DNA of 64,000 nt. Source: an uncultured Alphaproteobacteria bacterium. GTDB taxonomy: Bacteria > Pseudomonadota > Alphaproteobacteria > Bin95. Below, one piece after another: positions 1-11,736 of the stretch. Under the pieces are notes generated by a model, which saw only the letters and a list, made by a program, of their open reading frames with translations, made no database searches and was not told the DNA's origin. The stretch covers positions 1 to 64,000 of the forward strand of contig CALAHN010000104.1 in assembly GCA_937891825.1 (NCBI GenBank), written 5' to 3'. Within the stretch, counting starts at the first letter, position 1. Each line of letters starts with the position of its first letter. The position numbers were made by a program, and so were the translations under genes.

Positions 1-75
1 TTAGGCGTCCGCTGGTAACCCTCCCGCCTCCTTGGCGGACGCAACCCTACCCCAGGTCGATCGGGAATGCGCCCG

Positions 76-112
76 AGGCCCGCGTCCCACCGGCGCGGGC
101 CTTTCGCTTTTC
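76..112 (+). terminator. Rho-independent terminator-like hairpin
   Basis: Perfect 9-bp stem AGGCCCGCG (76-84) / CGCGGGCCT (94-102) followed by TTTCGCTTTT on the + strand. Confidence 0.6.
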
Positions 113-158
113 CAGGTCAGTAGATCCGTGGGCGGCGGTCGTCCGGCAGAGCCACGCT

Positions 159-1103
159 TTAGTTCGCTGCTGCGCTCTGCGGTCGGCGGTCGTTCTGGGC
201 CTGGGTTTCAGCGTATTTCTGCAAGTTCGCCTGCATGCGGGCGGCGAACCACTCGGCCGTCGCGCCTTCGGGCGGCGCCATGCCCGGATGGCTGGCGCGG
301 CCGTCGGATTTGCCGTCGGGGCTTTGTGCGCCGGCGATGAACCGATCCAGCAACGCGCCCTGGGTCAGGTTGAGTTGCGGGCTTCCGGCGCTTGCCGGGG
401 CATTCGCGTCCGTGGACGCCGTCGCTGGCGCGCTGAGCGCTTCTGCTGCCTTCAGGGCTTGCAAGCGCGCCGCATGGGACGCCTGCAAGGTCTGGACGGC
501 GGCGGGATCGCGGCCAAGCGGCATCATCTGCTGACCGTCGGCGCTCGGCAGGGCGAAGAAGCGACGCCCGGACCGCGCCGTGAACGGCATGACCGGGCCT
601 TCAGCCGCCGTTGGTACGGGCGCAGCAGCAGTGTTGGCGCCGCCGGGCGCGGCTGCGAGCGCCATTGCCTCAGGCGAAGCGGCTGCGGCGGCTGCGGTCG
701 CCGGTGATGTACCGGGAGCCGCGGCGACCTGAACGCCGCCAGCTTGCTCTGGCGCATCCCCGCTGTCGCTATTGAACAAGGCCGCCAATTGTTCGGACGG
801 GTTCGTGCCGGCGGCTTCCTCGATCGCCATGATCGCGCCGGCCGCCAGCATGCCAAGCGGCCCGCCATACAGGCCGCCGCCGATGGCGCGGGCGTGCGTT
901 GAGATCTCATCGCCGGTGATCGCCCTGTAGATGGTCGAAACCACGGGCAGATGCTGCAGCGGATTGATGATGTCGATCAGGTCGTTGAACGTGAACTCGG
1001 CATCCGGCTTATCGCCTTTCGCGCCGAGCGACGTTTCGGCGTCGGTCGAGGGCGGGGCCGGGGCGTCGACCCGGGGCGAAACTGATTGCAGGCCAGTGCT
1101 CAT
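159..1103 (-). CDS. Hypothetical protein, Ala/Pro-rich
   Basis: 314-aa ORF, low-complexity middle; no family recognised. Confidence 0.6.
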   Translation of the reverse strand: MSTGLQSVSPRVDAPAPPSTDAETSLGAKGDKPDAEFTFNDLIDIINPLQHLPVVSTIYRAITGDEISTHARAIGGGLYGGPLGMLAAGAIMAIEEAAGTNPSEQLAALFNSDSGDAPEQAGGVQVAAAPGTSPATAAAAAASPEAMALAAAPGGANTAAAPVPTAAEGPVMPFTARSGRRFFALPSADGQQMMPLGRDPAAVQTLQASHAARLQALKAAEALSAPATASTDANAPASAGSPQLNLTQGALLDRFIAGAQSPDGKSDGRASHPGMAPPEGATAEWFAARMQANLQKYAETQAQNDRRPQSAAAN

Positions 1104-1280
1104 AAGAAAATCCTCCGCCCCAACCCTAGCAAGCGCCGGGCCAGGGGCGGCGGACAGCCCAAGTGACTGAATTGTAAGGGAGCCGGACTAGCGGTCGCGC
1201 ATTCGGGAATGGGCAGATTCTGCCCGGCGGCAGAGGCGGCACTGACGGCGGCGGCCGTCGCCGCCTGAGCATATTCGGGC

Positions 1281-1322
1281 TGAAAAGCCGAAGGGCCGGC
1301 TTGCCTCGCGGCAAACCGGCCC
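1281..1322 (-). terminator. Terminator of TRAP transporter operon
   Basis: 13-bp stem GGGCCGGCTTGCC (1293-1305) / GGCAAACCGGCCC (1310-1322) with one G-U pair; GCGA tetraloop and TTCGGCTTTT tail on the minus strand. Confidence 0.7.
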
Positions 1323-1353
1323 TCCTTCAGAGCGTCGCCCAGTCGTCTCGGCG

Positions 1354-2688
1354 TTAGCCGAGATTGGAGGGCATCATCGTTTCGGGCAGATAGAGCACAA
1401 TGCCCGGGAACGCGATCAGGAAGCCGACGGTGATAAGGTCGGCCAGGACGAACGGCCAGATGCCCTTGAAGACTTCGGACAATGGGATGTCTGGTCTGAC
1501 CCCGTTGACGACGAAGCAGTTCAAGCCGATTGGCGGCGTCACCAGCCCGATCTCGATCATCTTCACGAGGATGATGCCGAACCAGATCGGATTGAAGCCA
1601 AGCACGACGATCGCGGGATACACAACTGGCAGGGTCAACAACAGCATGCCGATGCCGTCGATGAACATGCCGAGGATGATGTATACGCCCAGGATCATCA
1701 GGAAGATGAACATCCGGTGGATTTCAAGGCTGGATATCCATTGGGCGAAATGATCCGGCAGGCCTGTAAAGCCCAGGAACCGCACATAGATCAACACGCC
1801 CCAGATGATGGTGAAGATCATGACCGTGATCTTCGAGGTCTCCATCAGGGCTTCGCCGAGATCGTCCCGGGTCATGCCTGTGCCGGTCCGAACCTTGCGC
1901 ATCAACGCCATCAGGAAGATCACCGCGGCGCCGGCGGCGCCGGTCTCCGTCGGCGTGATCCAGCCGGAGTAGATGCCGCCCAGGATGATCGCGACGACGA
2001 TGATGATCGGGAATGCGCCGGGCGTGGCCCTGATGCGTTCGTTCCAGGTCGTGCCCCGGATCGGAGCGCCAAGCTGCGGCCACATCTTGCACCGGAAAAC
2101 GATCACGCCAGCATAGACGAGCGCCGAGATGCCGCCCGGAATAAAGCCGGCCAGCAAAAGCGCGCCGACCGATTGCTCGACGATAATCGCATAGATAACG
2201 AGAATCGCAGACGGCGGGATCAAGGAGGCGAGGGTGCCGCCTGCGGCGACGACGCCGGCCGCGAGCCGTTTGTCGTAACCGTATTTCAGCATTTCCGGGA
2301 TGGCGACACGGCTGAAGACAGCCGCCGTCGCGGTCGAAGCCCCGGATACGGCGGCAAAGCCCGCCGTGGCGAAGACCGTCGCCACCGCCAGGCCGCCAGG
2401 CAGCCAACCGAACCAGGCGCGCGCCGCGGCGAACGCCCCTTGCGTCAGCCCCGCGAAGAAGGCGAGGTAGCCGATCAGAATGAACATCGGCAGCACGGAG
2501 AGGGAGTAGTGGCTGACTTCGGAGTAGGCAAGCGCGCCCGCGAGCCCCGTGCCGGGCTCCCAACCGCGAAGGTAAGCAAGGCCCAGCATGCCGACGACGC
2601 CGGAGGCATAGCCGATGCGCACGCCGAGAAGCACCAGAGTTATCGTTACGGCGACCGAAATTAGGCCGGCGTCAAATGGGTCAATCAT
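1354..2688 (-). CDS. dctM: TRAP transporter large permease (DctM family)
   Basis: 444-aa polytopic protein; DctM-like motifs (PPSAILVIYA, GMFIDGIGMLLLTLPVVYP, GLVTPPIGLNCFVV). Confidence 0.93.
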   Translation of the reverse strand: MIDPFDAGLISVAVTITLVLLGVRIGYASGVVGMLGLAYLRGWEPGTGLAGALAYSEVSHYSLSVLPMFILIGYLAFFAGLTQGAFAAARAWFGWLPGGLAVATVFATAGFAAVSGASTATAAVFSRVAIPEMLKYGYDKRLAAGVVAAGGTLASLIPPSAILVIYAIIVEQSVGALLLAGFIPGGISALVYAGVIVFRCKMWPQLGAPIRGTTWNERIRATPGAFPIIIVVAIILGGIYSGWITPTETGAAGAAVIFLMALMRKVRTGTGMTRDDLGEALMETSKITVMIFTIIWGVLIYVRFLGFTGLPDHFAQWISSLEIHRMFIFLMILGVYIILGMFIDGIGMLLLTLPVVYPAIVVLGFNPIWFGIILVKMIEIGLVTPPIGLNCFVVNGVRPDIPLSEVFKGIWPFVLADLITVGFLIAFPGIVLYLPETMMPSNLG

Positions 2689-2703
2689 GTATCCGCCCTC
2701 GCC

Positions 2704-3366
2704 CTATTCGTTCGGTTTCGTGGATTTGGCCCTGGACCCGGAAGTTTCGAGCGCCGTAGCTTCCTCAACTTCTTCACGGGCGATGTCTGCCGCGCTCTTG
2801 ATCAATGGCACCGCAATCGGCTTTGCGTCCGGAGTTCGCATGAGGCGAACATAGCCGCAAAGCTGAATGGCGAGCCTGACCGCAAGCACAGATAACCCGA
2901 TCGAGACAAGCAGCTTGGATGGCCAGGTGGGCAGGTAGATATCCATCGTGCTGTCGCCCTGGTCGAACGACCACCAGAAGTCCTGGGTGGCGCTCCGATA
3001 GGCGATCACTAGGACGTAGAAGAGCGCGATTGCGATCGCGAATGCTTCCATCGTCCAGAGGATCCGGCCACGGAAGCGGCCGATCAGCAATTCCATGCGG
3101 ACATGGCTGCCAAGGCGCTGACAATACGCTGCGCCAAGGAAGGCGAAGCTGGCCATTGAAAGTTCAATCCAATCAATGACGCCTTCCAGCGGGCGGCCCA
3201 TGAACTTCCGGCTAAGGATCTCGGCGCACATATAGACCATCACGATGACGATCACGAAAGCCGCGATGGCATTGCAGAGATTCTCGACTTTGGAAAAAGC
3301 CCGGTCGACTGAACCAAGCCGGCCCCCTTCGCCGCGAGCAGTCACACCTTCAGTAAAGTGCAGCAT
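2704..3366 (-). CDS. dctQ: TRAP transporter small permease (DctQ family)
   Basis: Four-TM DctQ-like protein between dctM and dctP; start chosen at MLHFTEGV. Confidence 0.85.
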   Translation of the reverse strand: MLHFTEGVTARGEGGRLGSVDRAFSKVENLCNAIAAFVIVIVMVYMCAEILSRKFMGRPLEGVIDWIELSMASFAFLGAAYCQRLGSHVRMELLIGRFRGRILWTMEAFAIAIALFYVLVIAYRSATQDFWWSFDQGDSTMDIYLPTWPSKLLVSIGLSVLAVRLAIQLCGYVRLMRTPDAKPIAVPLIKSAADIAREEVEEATALETSGSRAKSTKPNE

Positions 3367-3492
3367 TGTGTTTTTCCCGATGCTCCGTGCAGGGTGCAGA
3401 TAAAACTGGCGGCCGCCCTGTTGAGAAGGGCGACCGCCTGTCAGATGCTTCTTGGCCGTCAATCGCCCTGAAGCGATTGACGGCGCACGAGA

Positions 3493-4518
3493 TCAGCTGG
3501 CGCCGTTCGCAGCGGCCAGGACCGAGTCAAGGATTTCGCGGCCAGGCAGGCCTTCCTTAGCGCGAGCGGCGACCCACTCGTCCCAGACCGGCTGTCCGGC
3601 CTTTTCTTGAACGGCCTTCAGGTCCGCATCATCGAATGCAATGGCCTTCAGCGTCGGCATGCCTTCGAAGATCGGGATCCACTTCTTGTCGGCCGCTTCG
3701 TAGGCAGCGACCAGCGTCTTGTATGCGAACGGAACGGCTTCCTCGAAGAGCGCCTTCCACTCGTCAGGCAGCTTGGCGTAGGCGCGGGCATTCACGACCG
3801 TCGGGCAGTGGTTCGTGCCCGGCTGGAAGTTGGTCGTGTACCAGGTCGAGATTTCATGCAGGCGATAGGCCCCGAACGTGTAGGAGTACGGGAACGACCA
3901 AGCCTGAACGACGCCGCGCTCCAGCAGCTCATAAGCTTCCGGCGCCGGGGCGGATTTCAGGGAGGCGCCAAGCTTCACCATGGCTTCGCCGATGCCGCCA
4001 AGGCCGCGGACGGTCTTGCCTTCCCAATCCAGGGCATTTTTCGGCGGATCGCCGACGCCGAAGAATTCATACTGCGGCAGCATGTTGGAATACCATGGCA
4101 CGGCGCCCCAGCGCTTCAGTTCGGCCTTCCAATGCTCATTGGCGCGGATGGCTTCGTGGCCCGCGATCAGCTTGCCCCAGGTCTTGAATGGCAGGAACGG
4201 CAGGTCGCCGACGCCGCCTACGGGGTTCTTGCCCGGATGATAGCCTGTGCAGATGGAGCCGGCATGGATCGCGCCGCGCTTGACGTTATCGAGGTTCTGC
4301 TTGGCCGGGCTGACGGACTCGCCGTAGTGAATTTTGATTTCCCAATTGCCGCCGGTCTTTTCCAGCAGCCAGTCGCGCACGGTCTCAGTGCCGACGGTCA
4401 CTGCGCGGGGATTGCCCCACCAGGAATAGTCCCAGACGACTTTGTCCGCGGCGAGCGCGGAGCCGGATGCCAGACCGAACGCTACGCCTGCGCCGGCCAG
4501 TACCATTTTTTTGATCAT
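3493..4518 (-). CDS. dctP: TRAP transporter substrate-binding protein (DctP family)
   Basis: 341 aa, signal peptide, DctP-like (NLDNVKRGAIHAGSICTGYHPGKNP). Confidence 0.9.
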   Translation of the reverse strand: MIKKMVLAGAGVAFGLASGSALAADKVVWDYSWWGNPRAVTVGTETVRDWLLEKTGGNWEIKIHYGESVSPAKQNLDNVKRGAIHAGSICTGYHPGKNPVGGVGDLPFLPFKTWGKLIAGHEAIRANEHWKAELKRWGAVPWYSNMLPQYEFFGVGDPPKNALDWEGKTVRGLGGIGEAMVKLGASLKSAPAPEAYELLERGVVQAWSFPYSYTFGAYRLHEISTWYTTNFQPGTNHCPTVVNARAYAKLPDEWKALFEEAVPFAYKTLVAAYEAADKKWIPIFEGMPTLKAIAFDDADLKAVQEKAGQPVWDEWVAARAKEGLPGREILDSVLAAANGAS

Positions 4519-4835
4519 TGATAGCCTCCCAGATTAAAGATTGACCGCCAAATCGTCGGCGCCCTTGTCGCCCTTTGAACGGCGACCCCATGTCCGAAAC
4601 AGGCGCGCGTTGGCGCCGGACCGGACTTGAAGGGCCAAGGATATCCGGATTTTGTGGCGTGCGGCAAGGGCGGTTTGACGTTCAGGCGAGGCTTCCCTTG
4701 ACGGGAACGCGGTCGGCGCGGCAGAAAGAGGCGGCGCGTGCGGGGATATGCGAATTCGTGTATATCGTCTGCGCCGTCCATCGCTGGCGGCGCCCGTCGG
4801 CGGGCTTGGTTGCAGCAATAGAAAGAACCGCGAAC

Positions 4836-6020
<1,185 letters not shown>

Positions 6021-6838
6021 TCACGGACGCGGAGCATCCGCGGTTCTATGGCCGCCGGCGCGGCCGCACCCTCCGTCGTATTCCCCAGTCCCTGGTGGAC
6101 CGACTGCTCCCGAAGTTGGCGACGCCGGACCCGGCTGACGGTCCTGTCGATCCGGCAGGGCTGTTTGCGGCGTCGAAGCGGGCATACTGGCTTGAGATCG
6201 GCTTCGGCGGCGGCGAGCATCTTGTGGCGCAGGCCGCCGCCAACCCCGATGTCGGCCTGATCGGCGCCGAGCCGTTTCTGACCGGCGTCGCCGCGTGCCT
6301 GGGGCGGGTGGAGGCCAGCGGCGTCGGGAATATCCGCATCTGCCCAGACGACGCCCGCCCGTTGATGGCGGCGATGCCCGAAGGCGCGATGGCGCGGATT
6401 TTCGTGTTGCAGCCGGACCCCTGGCGGAAGCGCCGCCATGCCGACCGCCGCCTGATCGGTCCCGTCGGCCTCGATTATATCGCCCGATCCCTGGCCGATA
6501 ACGGCGAACTCAGGATATCGACCGACGATCCGGGCTATCAGGTTTGGATGCTGCAGCATCTGCGCGCCGACGCTCGCTTCGAATGGCGGCCGGAGCGGGC
6601 GGACGATTGGCGCTTGCCAGGGGCCGATTGGCCGGAAACCCGGTATGCGGCGAAGGCCCTCCAAGCCGGGCGGCCCAACCTTTTTCTGCGGCTGCGGCGG
6701 CTTCCTAGATAGGCGAAGCGCCGCCTTATCATATCCCGATCCCGCCCCAATCCCGCCACGTTTGGCCGCCAGATTTGCTCCCAAGCGTCGGGCTGAGGAG
6801 CCGATGCCAAGAGCCGCAAGGCTCTCGCGCTCCTCGTC

Positions 6839-6885
6839 GCGGCCGGCGAAGACCCCCCCTTTTCGTCGGCCGCGTTCATTTTGTG
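6839..6885 (+). terminator. Terminator-like hairpin after metK-trmB
   Basis: 12-bp stem GCGGCCGGCGAA (6839-6850) / TTCGTCGGCCGC (6862-6873), one G-U pair, followed by GTTCATTTTGT. Confidence 0.5.
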
Positions 6886-6982
6886 CTCCAGACATACACC
6901 TGCCTGCGACGCCGGGACGGATTTAGGGATCGGCCGCAATCGGCTATAGATGCGGCCTCGGATTGGTAATGATTGGCGTCTG

Positions 6983-7636
6983 ATGGGGCAGGGCATGCTC
7001 GCGATCGAAGACCTCGCCTGTCGGCGCGGCGGCCGGGTGCTCTTTGCCGGCGTCGACCTGACCTTGCGGAGCGGCGAGGCGGCGTTGGTCGTCGGGCGGA
7101 ACGGCGCCGGTAAATCCAGTTTCCTCAGGGTCGTCGCGGGCCTGATCCCGGCTTTCACGGGCCGGATCGCCTGGCAGGGCATTCCGGTTGAGAAGGAGCC
7201 CGAGGCCTTTCGCGCAGCGTTTCGTTATGTCGGCCATGCCGATGGGCTGCAGACCGCCCAGACCGTTATCGAAAATCTGGCATTTTGGGCGCGCTTGTAT
7301 GGGGCCGCGGCGGGGCGGCCGGCGCTTGAGCAGGCGCTTGCCGCGGTCGGCCTCGAAGCGCTCGCCGACCTGCCGGCGCGCATGCTCTCGGCCGGTCAGC
7401 GGCGGCGCCTGGCGCTTGCCCGGCCGCTTGCGTCGGGCGGGGGGCGCATCTGGCTTCTGGATGAGCCGACAGTCGCGCTGGACCAACCGTCCGTCGCGCG
7501 GATCGAGGCGGCGATCGGGGCGTTCCGGGCAGGCGGCGGCATCGTCATCGCCTCGACCAACGCGCCATTGGCTCTGCCGGACGCGACGCGCCTGGATATC
7601 GCCGACCATAGCCCAACGGCGGCGGCGGCGGCGTGA
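6983..7636 (+). CDS. ccmA: Heme ABC exporter ATP-binding protein CcmA
   Basis: Walker A GRNGAGKSS, signature LSAGQRRRLALARPL, first gene of ccm operon. Confidence 0.93.
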   Translation: MGQGMLAIEDLACRRGGRVLFAGVDLTLRSGEAALVVGRNGAGKSSFLRVVAGLIPAFTGRIAWQGIPVEKEPEAFRAAFRYVGHADGLQTAQTVIENLAFWARLYGAAAGRPALEQALAAVGLEALADLPARMLSAGQRRRLALARPLASGGGRIWLLDEPTVALDQPSVARIEAAIGAFRAGGGIVIASTNAPLALPDATRLDIADHSPTAAAAA

Positions 7637-8298
7637 ACGGCTTTTTCGCAGTTCTGGGCCGCGATCTCGCGATCGCGCGGCGCGAGGGCGGCGAAGCGCT
7701 GCTCGCGGTGATTTTCTTTATCCTGGGGACTGTGCTGTTTCCCCTAGGCGTCGGGCCCGACCCCCAGTTGCTGGCAGCGGTCGCGGCCGGGCTGATCTGG
7801 GTCATGGCCTTGCTCGCGACCCTGCTGGCGCTCGACCGGCTGTTTCAGGCCGACTGGCGGGACGGTGCGCTGGAGCTAATGGCGATATCGCCCGAATCGC
7901 TGACCGTGATCGTGGCCGCCAAATGCCTGGCGCATTGGCTGCTGACCGGCTTGCCGATGGCGGTCGCGGCGCCCTTGATGGCATTGCTGCTCAATCTGCC
8001 GCCCGATGGCTGGCTGACGCTGGTCGCCGCCCTGTTGCTGGGCGGGCCGGCGCTGAGTTTGATCGGCGCGGTGTGCGCGGCGTTACTTGTCGGCGCGCGA
8101 AGGGGCGGCGTGCTGATGACGTTGCTGGCGCTTCCCCTATATATTCCCACACTGATTTTCGGGGCGGGCGCCGTCGAAGCGGCGGTCGGCGGGTTTGACG
8201 CTTCGGCGCATCTTGCGCTGCTTGGCGCGACCACGCTGGCGGCGATGGCGCTTTGCCCCTGGGCGGCGGCGGCGGCGCTGCGCCATGCGATGGAATAG
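7633..8298 (+). CDS. ccmB: Heme exporter protein CcmB
   Basis: 221-aa membrane protein, CcmB position and pattern. Confidence 0.92.
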   Translation: MNGFFAVLGRDLAIARREGGEALLAVIFFILGTVLFPLGVGPDPQLLAAVAAGLIWVMALLATLLALDRLFQADWRDGALELMAISPESLTVIVAAKCLAHWLLTGLPMAVAAPLMALLLNLPPDGWLTLVAALLLGGPALSLIGAVCAALLVGARRGGVLMTLLALPLYIPTLIFGAGAVEAAVGGFDASAHLALLGATTLAAMALCPWAAAAALRHAME

Positions 8299-8311
8299 GG
8301 GAGAGGCGATT

Positions 8312-9079
8312 TTGGCAGATGCGACTGCGACGGCTAATCCGTCAGGCGGTTTCTGGCACCGGCTCGCCAATCCGGCGCGCTTTCAGCGCCTGGCCGGATG
8401 GCTGACGCCCTGGCTTGCGGCGGCCGCGGTCGGGCTCTTTGCGGCGGGCTTGTATTTCGGCCTCTATGCGTCGCCGATCGACTACCAGCAGAAGGATAAC
8501 GTGCGCATCATGTATGTGCATGTACCGGCCGCCTGGCTGGCGATGATGAGCTATTCGACCCTGGCGATCGCGGGGTTTGTGCTGTTGGTCTGGCGCCATC
8601 CGCTCGCGGATGTCGCAGGCGTCGCGGCGGCGCCGGTCGGCGCGGCGTTCACGTTCCTGGCGCTCGTCACCGGCGCGATCTGGGGCCAGCCGACCTGGGG
8701 CACGTGGTGGGTCTGGGACGCCCGGCTGACCTCGGTGCTGATCCTGTTCTTTCTGTTCCTTGGCTATATCGCGCTCCGGAACGCCTTCGACGAGCCGGAG
8801 CGGGCCGCCAAGGCCGCCGCCATTCTGGGGCTGGTCGGCGCGGTCAATCTGCCGATCATAAAATTCTCCGTCGATTGGTGGAATACCCTGCACCAGCCGG
8901 CCAGCGTGACGCGGCTCGGCACGCCGGCGATTGATCCGGCGATGTTGCGGCCGCTGATGTTGATGGCGGGGGCGTACATGTGTCTTTTCACGGTGTTGGT
9001 CCTGGTACGGATGCGCCTTGAACTGACGCGCCGACGGATCGACGCCTTGCAGTCCGCGCGCGCGGGGGCGATCGAATGA
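8312..9079 (+). CDS. ccmC: Heme exporter protein CcmC
   Basis: WGxPTWGTWWVWDARLTS tryptophan-rich motif; TTG start at 8312 preceded by GGGGAGAGG. Confidence 0.94.
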   Translation: MADATATANPSGGFWHRLANPARFQRLAGWLTPWLAAAAVGLFAAGLYFGLYASPIDYQQKDNVRIMYVHVPAAWLAMMSYSTLAIAGFVLLVWRHPLADVAGVAAAPVGAAFTFLALVTGAIWGQPTWGTWWVWDARLTSVLILFFLFLGYIALRNAFDEPERAAKAAAILGLVGAVNLPIIKFSVDWWNTLHQPASVTRLGTPAIDPAMLRPLMLMAGAYMCLFTVLVLVRMRLELTRRRIDALQSARAGAIE

Positions 9080-9279
9080 CGGACGGGTTTTTCGCCATGG
9101 GCGGCTATGCCGTGTATGTTTGGTCGAGCTACGGCGTCGTCGCCCTTGTTCTGATCGGCGTCACGCTCTGGACCGTGCTTGCCTTTCGGCGCGCCAAGGC
9201 CGACTTAAGGGCCCTCGAAGCAATTGCGCCGCGTCGGCGCCGACGCGACACGAAGGAGAGCGGACATGCGCAGTCGTAA
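9076..9279 (+). CDS. ccmD: Heme exporter protein CcmD
   Basis: Short single-TM protein between ccmC and ccmE. Confidence 0.88.
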   Translation: MTDGFFAMGGYAVYVWSSYGVVALVLIGVTLWTVLAFRRAKADLRALEAIAPRRRRRDTKESGHAQS

Positions 9280-9736
9280 GCGGCAACGGCTCTGGTTGGT
9301 CTCCATCGGGGTGCTATTGCTTGGCGGCGCCGCGGCCCTGGCGCTGACGGCGTTCGAAGACAATCTTGTGTTCTTCCATAGCCCAAGCGATCTCAAGGCT
9401 GGCAAGGCCGAAGTCGGGCAATTGATCCGCATCGGCGGTTTGGTCGAAGATGGCAGCATCGCCCGCCAGCCCGGCACCGCGATCACCGCCTTCCGGGTGA
9501 CGGACGGCGCGGCGACTGCGACTGTCACCTATGAGGGCATCCTGCCGGACCTGTTCCGGGAGGGGCAGGGCGTCGTCGTCCGGGGGCGCTTGCTGGCCGA
9601 TGGCGCGTTCCAGGGCGTAGAGGTGCTGGCGAAGCACGATGAAAATTACATGCCGCCTGAAGTCGCCGACGCCTTGAAGAAATCTGGCCATTGGAAAATG
9701 GGCGAGGATGCGCCCCCGAAAGGAGCCGGGTCATGA
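9266..9736 (+). CDS. ccmE: Cytochrome c maturation protein CcmE
   Basis: LVEDGSI and VLAKHDENYMPPEV heme-binding region; ATG 9266 with AAGGAG SD. Confidence 0.95.
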   Translation: MRSRKRQRLWLVSIGVLLLGGAAALALTAFEDNLVFFHSPSDLKAGKAEVGQLIRIGGLVEDGSIARQPGTAITAFRVTDGAATATVTYEGILPDLFREGQGVVVRGRLLADGAFQGVEVLAKHDENYMPPEVADALKKSGHWKMGEDAPPKGAGS

Positions 9737-11736
9737 CCGCAGAGCTTGGCCATTTCGCGCTTGTCGCCGCCTTCGTGCTGGCGGCCGTACAGATGAGCGT
9801 CCCGCTTTGGGGCGCCGCCAAGGGCGACTTGGGGCTGATGGAACTGGCCCGGACGACCGCTATCGGCCAGTTTCTTCTGATCATCCTGTCCTTCGCGGCG
9901 TTGGTGAATGCGTTCGTCGTCAGCGATTTCTCCGTTCTGAACGTCGTGCAGAACTCGCACTCGACGAAGCCGCTGCTCTACAAGATCAGCGGCGCCTGGG
10001 GGAATCACGAAGGCTCGCTGCTGCTTTGGGTGCTGATCCTGGCGCTCTTTGGCGCGATGGTCGCGGCGTTCGGCCGGAACCTGCCGCCGAGCTTGCGGGC
10101 GCGCACGCTGAGCGTCCAGGCGATGATCGCCTTCGGCTTCATGGCGTTCATGATATTCACGTCGAACCCGTTCGACCGGTCGCTGCCGGCGCCGGCCGAC
10201 GGACAGGGCCTCAATCCCCTGCTGCAGGACCCCGGCCTCGCCTTCCATCCGCCGTTCCTGTATTTTGGCTATGTCGGGCTTTCGATTGCATTTTCCTTTG
10301 CCGTCGCCGCCTTGATCGAGGGCAAGGTCGACGCAGCATGGGCGTGCTGGGTCCGGCCGTGGACGCTAGCGGCCTGGTGCGGCTTGACCGTAGGCATCGG
10401 CCTCGGTTCCTGGTGGGCTTATTACGAACTCGGCTGGGGCGGCTTCTGGTTCTGGGACCCGGTTGAGAACGCCAGCTTCATCCCCTGGCTCTGCGCCACG
10501 GCGCTCCTGCATTCCGCGATCGTCGTCGAAAAGCGGGACGCTTTGAAAAGCTGGACGATTCTGCTGGCGATCATCGCGTTTTCGATGTCGTTGCTTGGCA
10601 CCTTCCTGGTGCGCTCCGGCGTGTTGACGAGCGTGCACGCCTTCGCGACCGACCCCGAGCGCGGCGTCTTCATTCTTGCCCTTCTGGGCGTCGCCATCGG
10701 CGGCTCCCTGACGCTCTATGCCATCCGGGCGCCGGCCCTTCAGGCGGGCGGGTTGTTTCAGCCGATCAGCCGCGAAGGCGGGCTGTTGTTGAACAACCTC
10801 TTCCTGTCCGCCGCTGCCGGCACCGTGCTGCTCGGCACGCTCTATCCGTTGTTTCTGGATGTGCTGGACGCGGGCAAGGTGTCCGTCGGGCCGCCATACT
10901 TCAACGCGACCTTCGGGCCGCTGATGGCGCCGGTGCTGGTCGCCATGGTGATCGGGCCGTTCCTCTCGTGGAAGCGCGCCGATCTCGGCCATGCGTTGAT
11001 CCGGCTTTGGATGGCGTTGGCGGCGGCCGCGATAGCCATCGCCCTGGTCCTGATCTATTCCGGCGTCAAAGGCGTTCTGCCGGCCCTGGGCGTCGGCGCG
11101 GCTGTCTGGATCATCGTCGGCACGCTGGTCGAGTTCGCGGACCGGATCAAGCTTGGCCGCGCGCCGCTCGGCGAAAGCGTCCGCCGGCTTCGCCGCCAGC
11201 CCCGATCAGCCTATGGCATGACGACCGCCCATATCGGCGTCGGGCTTGTGGTGGCAGGCGTCCTGGGCGCGACGGTGTTCAAGACGGAATCCATTCAGGT
11301 GATGCGCCCGGGCGATACCGTCGTGGTGGCGGGCTACGGATTTACGTTGGATCGGGTCGAAGACATTCGGGGCGCGAATTACGTCGCGGAACGAGCCGTC
11401 TTCCGGCTTTCGAGCGACGGCGTCGAGTTTGCCGCAGTCAACGCCGAACGTCGCAATTATCCGGTCGAACGGCAGCAGACGACGGAAGCTGGCATCCATA
11501 CCACCTGGTTCGCGGACCTTTATGCCGTCGTGGGCGAGGGCGATAGCAGGAATGGCTGGACGACGCGGATCTACCACAATCCGCTGGTGCCCTGGATCTG
11601 GCTCGGAACGATTGTCATGGCGATCGGCGGGGCAATTTCCCTGACCGACCGGCGCTTGCGCATCGGCGCGCCGACGACACGGCGGGCGAAGGGGGCGGCG
11701 AGCAATGACGGCCCTGTCCCCGCTGGCGCGGATTGA
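9733..11736 (+). CDS. ccmF: Heme lyase CcmF/NrfE family
   Basis: WAYYELGWGGFWFWDPVENASFIPWL motif. Confidence 0.96.
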   Translation: MTAELGHFALVAAFVLAAVQMSVPLWGAAKGDLGLMELARTTAIGQFLLIILSFAALVNAFVVSDFSVLNVVQNSHSTKPLLYKISGAWGNHEGSLLLWVLILALFGAMVAAFGRNLPPSLRARTLSVQAMIAFGFMAFMIFTSNPFDRSLPAPADGQGLNPLLQDPGLAFHPPFLYFGYVGLSIAFSFAVAALIEGKVDAAWACWVRPWTLAAWCGLTVGIGLGSWWAYYELGWGGFWFWDPVENASFIPWLCATALLHSAIVVEKRDALKSWTILLAIIAFSMSLLGTFLVRSGVLTSVHAFATDPERGVFILALLGVAIGGSLTLYAIRAPALQAGGLFQPISREGGLLLNNLFLSAAAGTVLLGTLYPLFLDVLDAGKVSVGPPYFNATFGPLMAPVLVAMVIGPFLSWKRADLGHALIRLWMALAAAAIAIALVLIYSGVKGVLPALGVGAAVWIIVGTLVEFADRIKLGRAPLGESVRRLRRQPRSAYGMTTAHIGVGLVVAGVLGATVFKTESIQVMRPGDTVVVAGYGFTLDRVEDIRGANYVAERAVFRLSSDGVEFAAVNAERRNYPVERQQTTEAGIHTTWFADLYAVVGEGDSRNGWTTRIYHNPLVPWIWLGTIVMAIGGAISLTDRRLRIGAPTTRRAKGAASNDGPVPAGAD

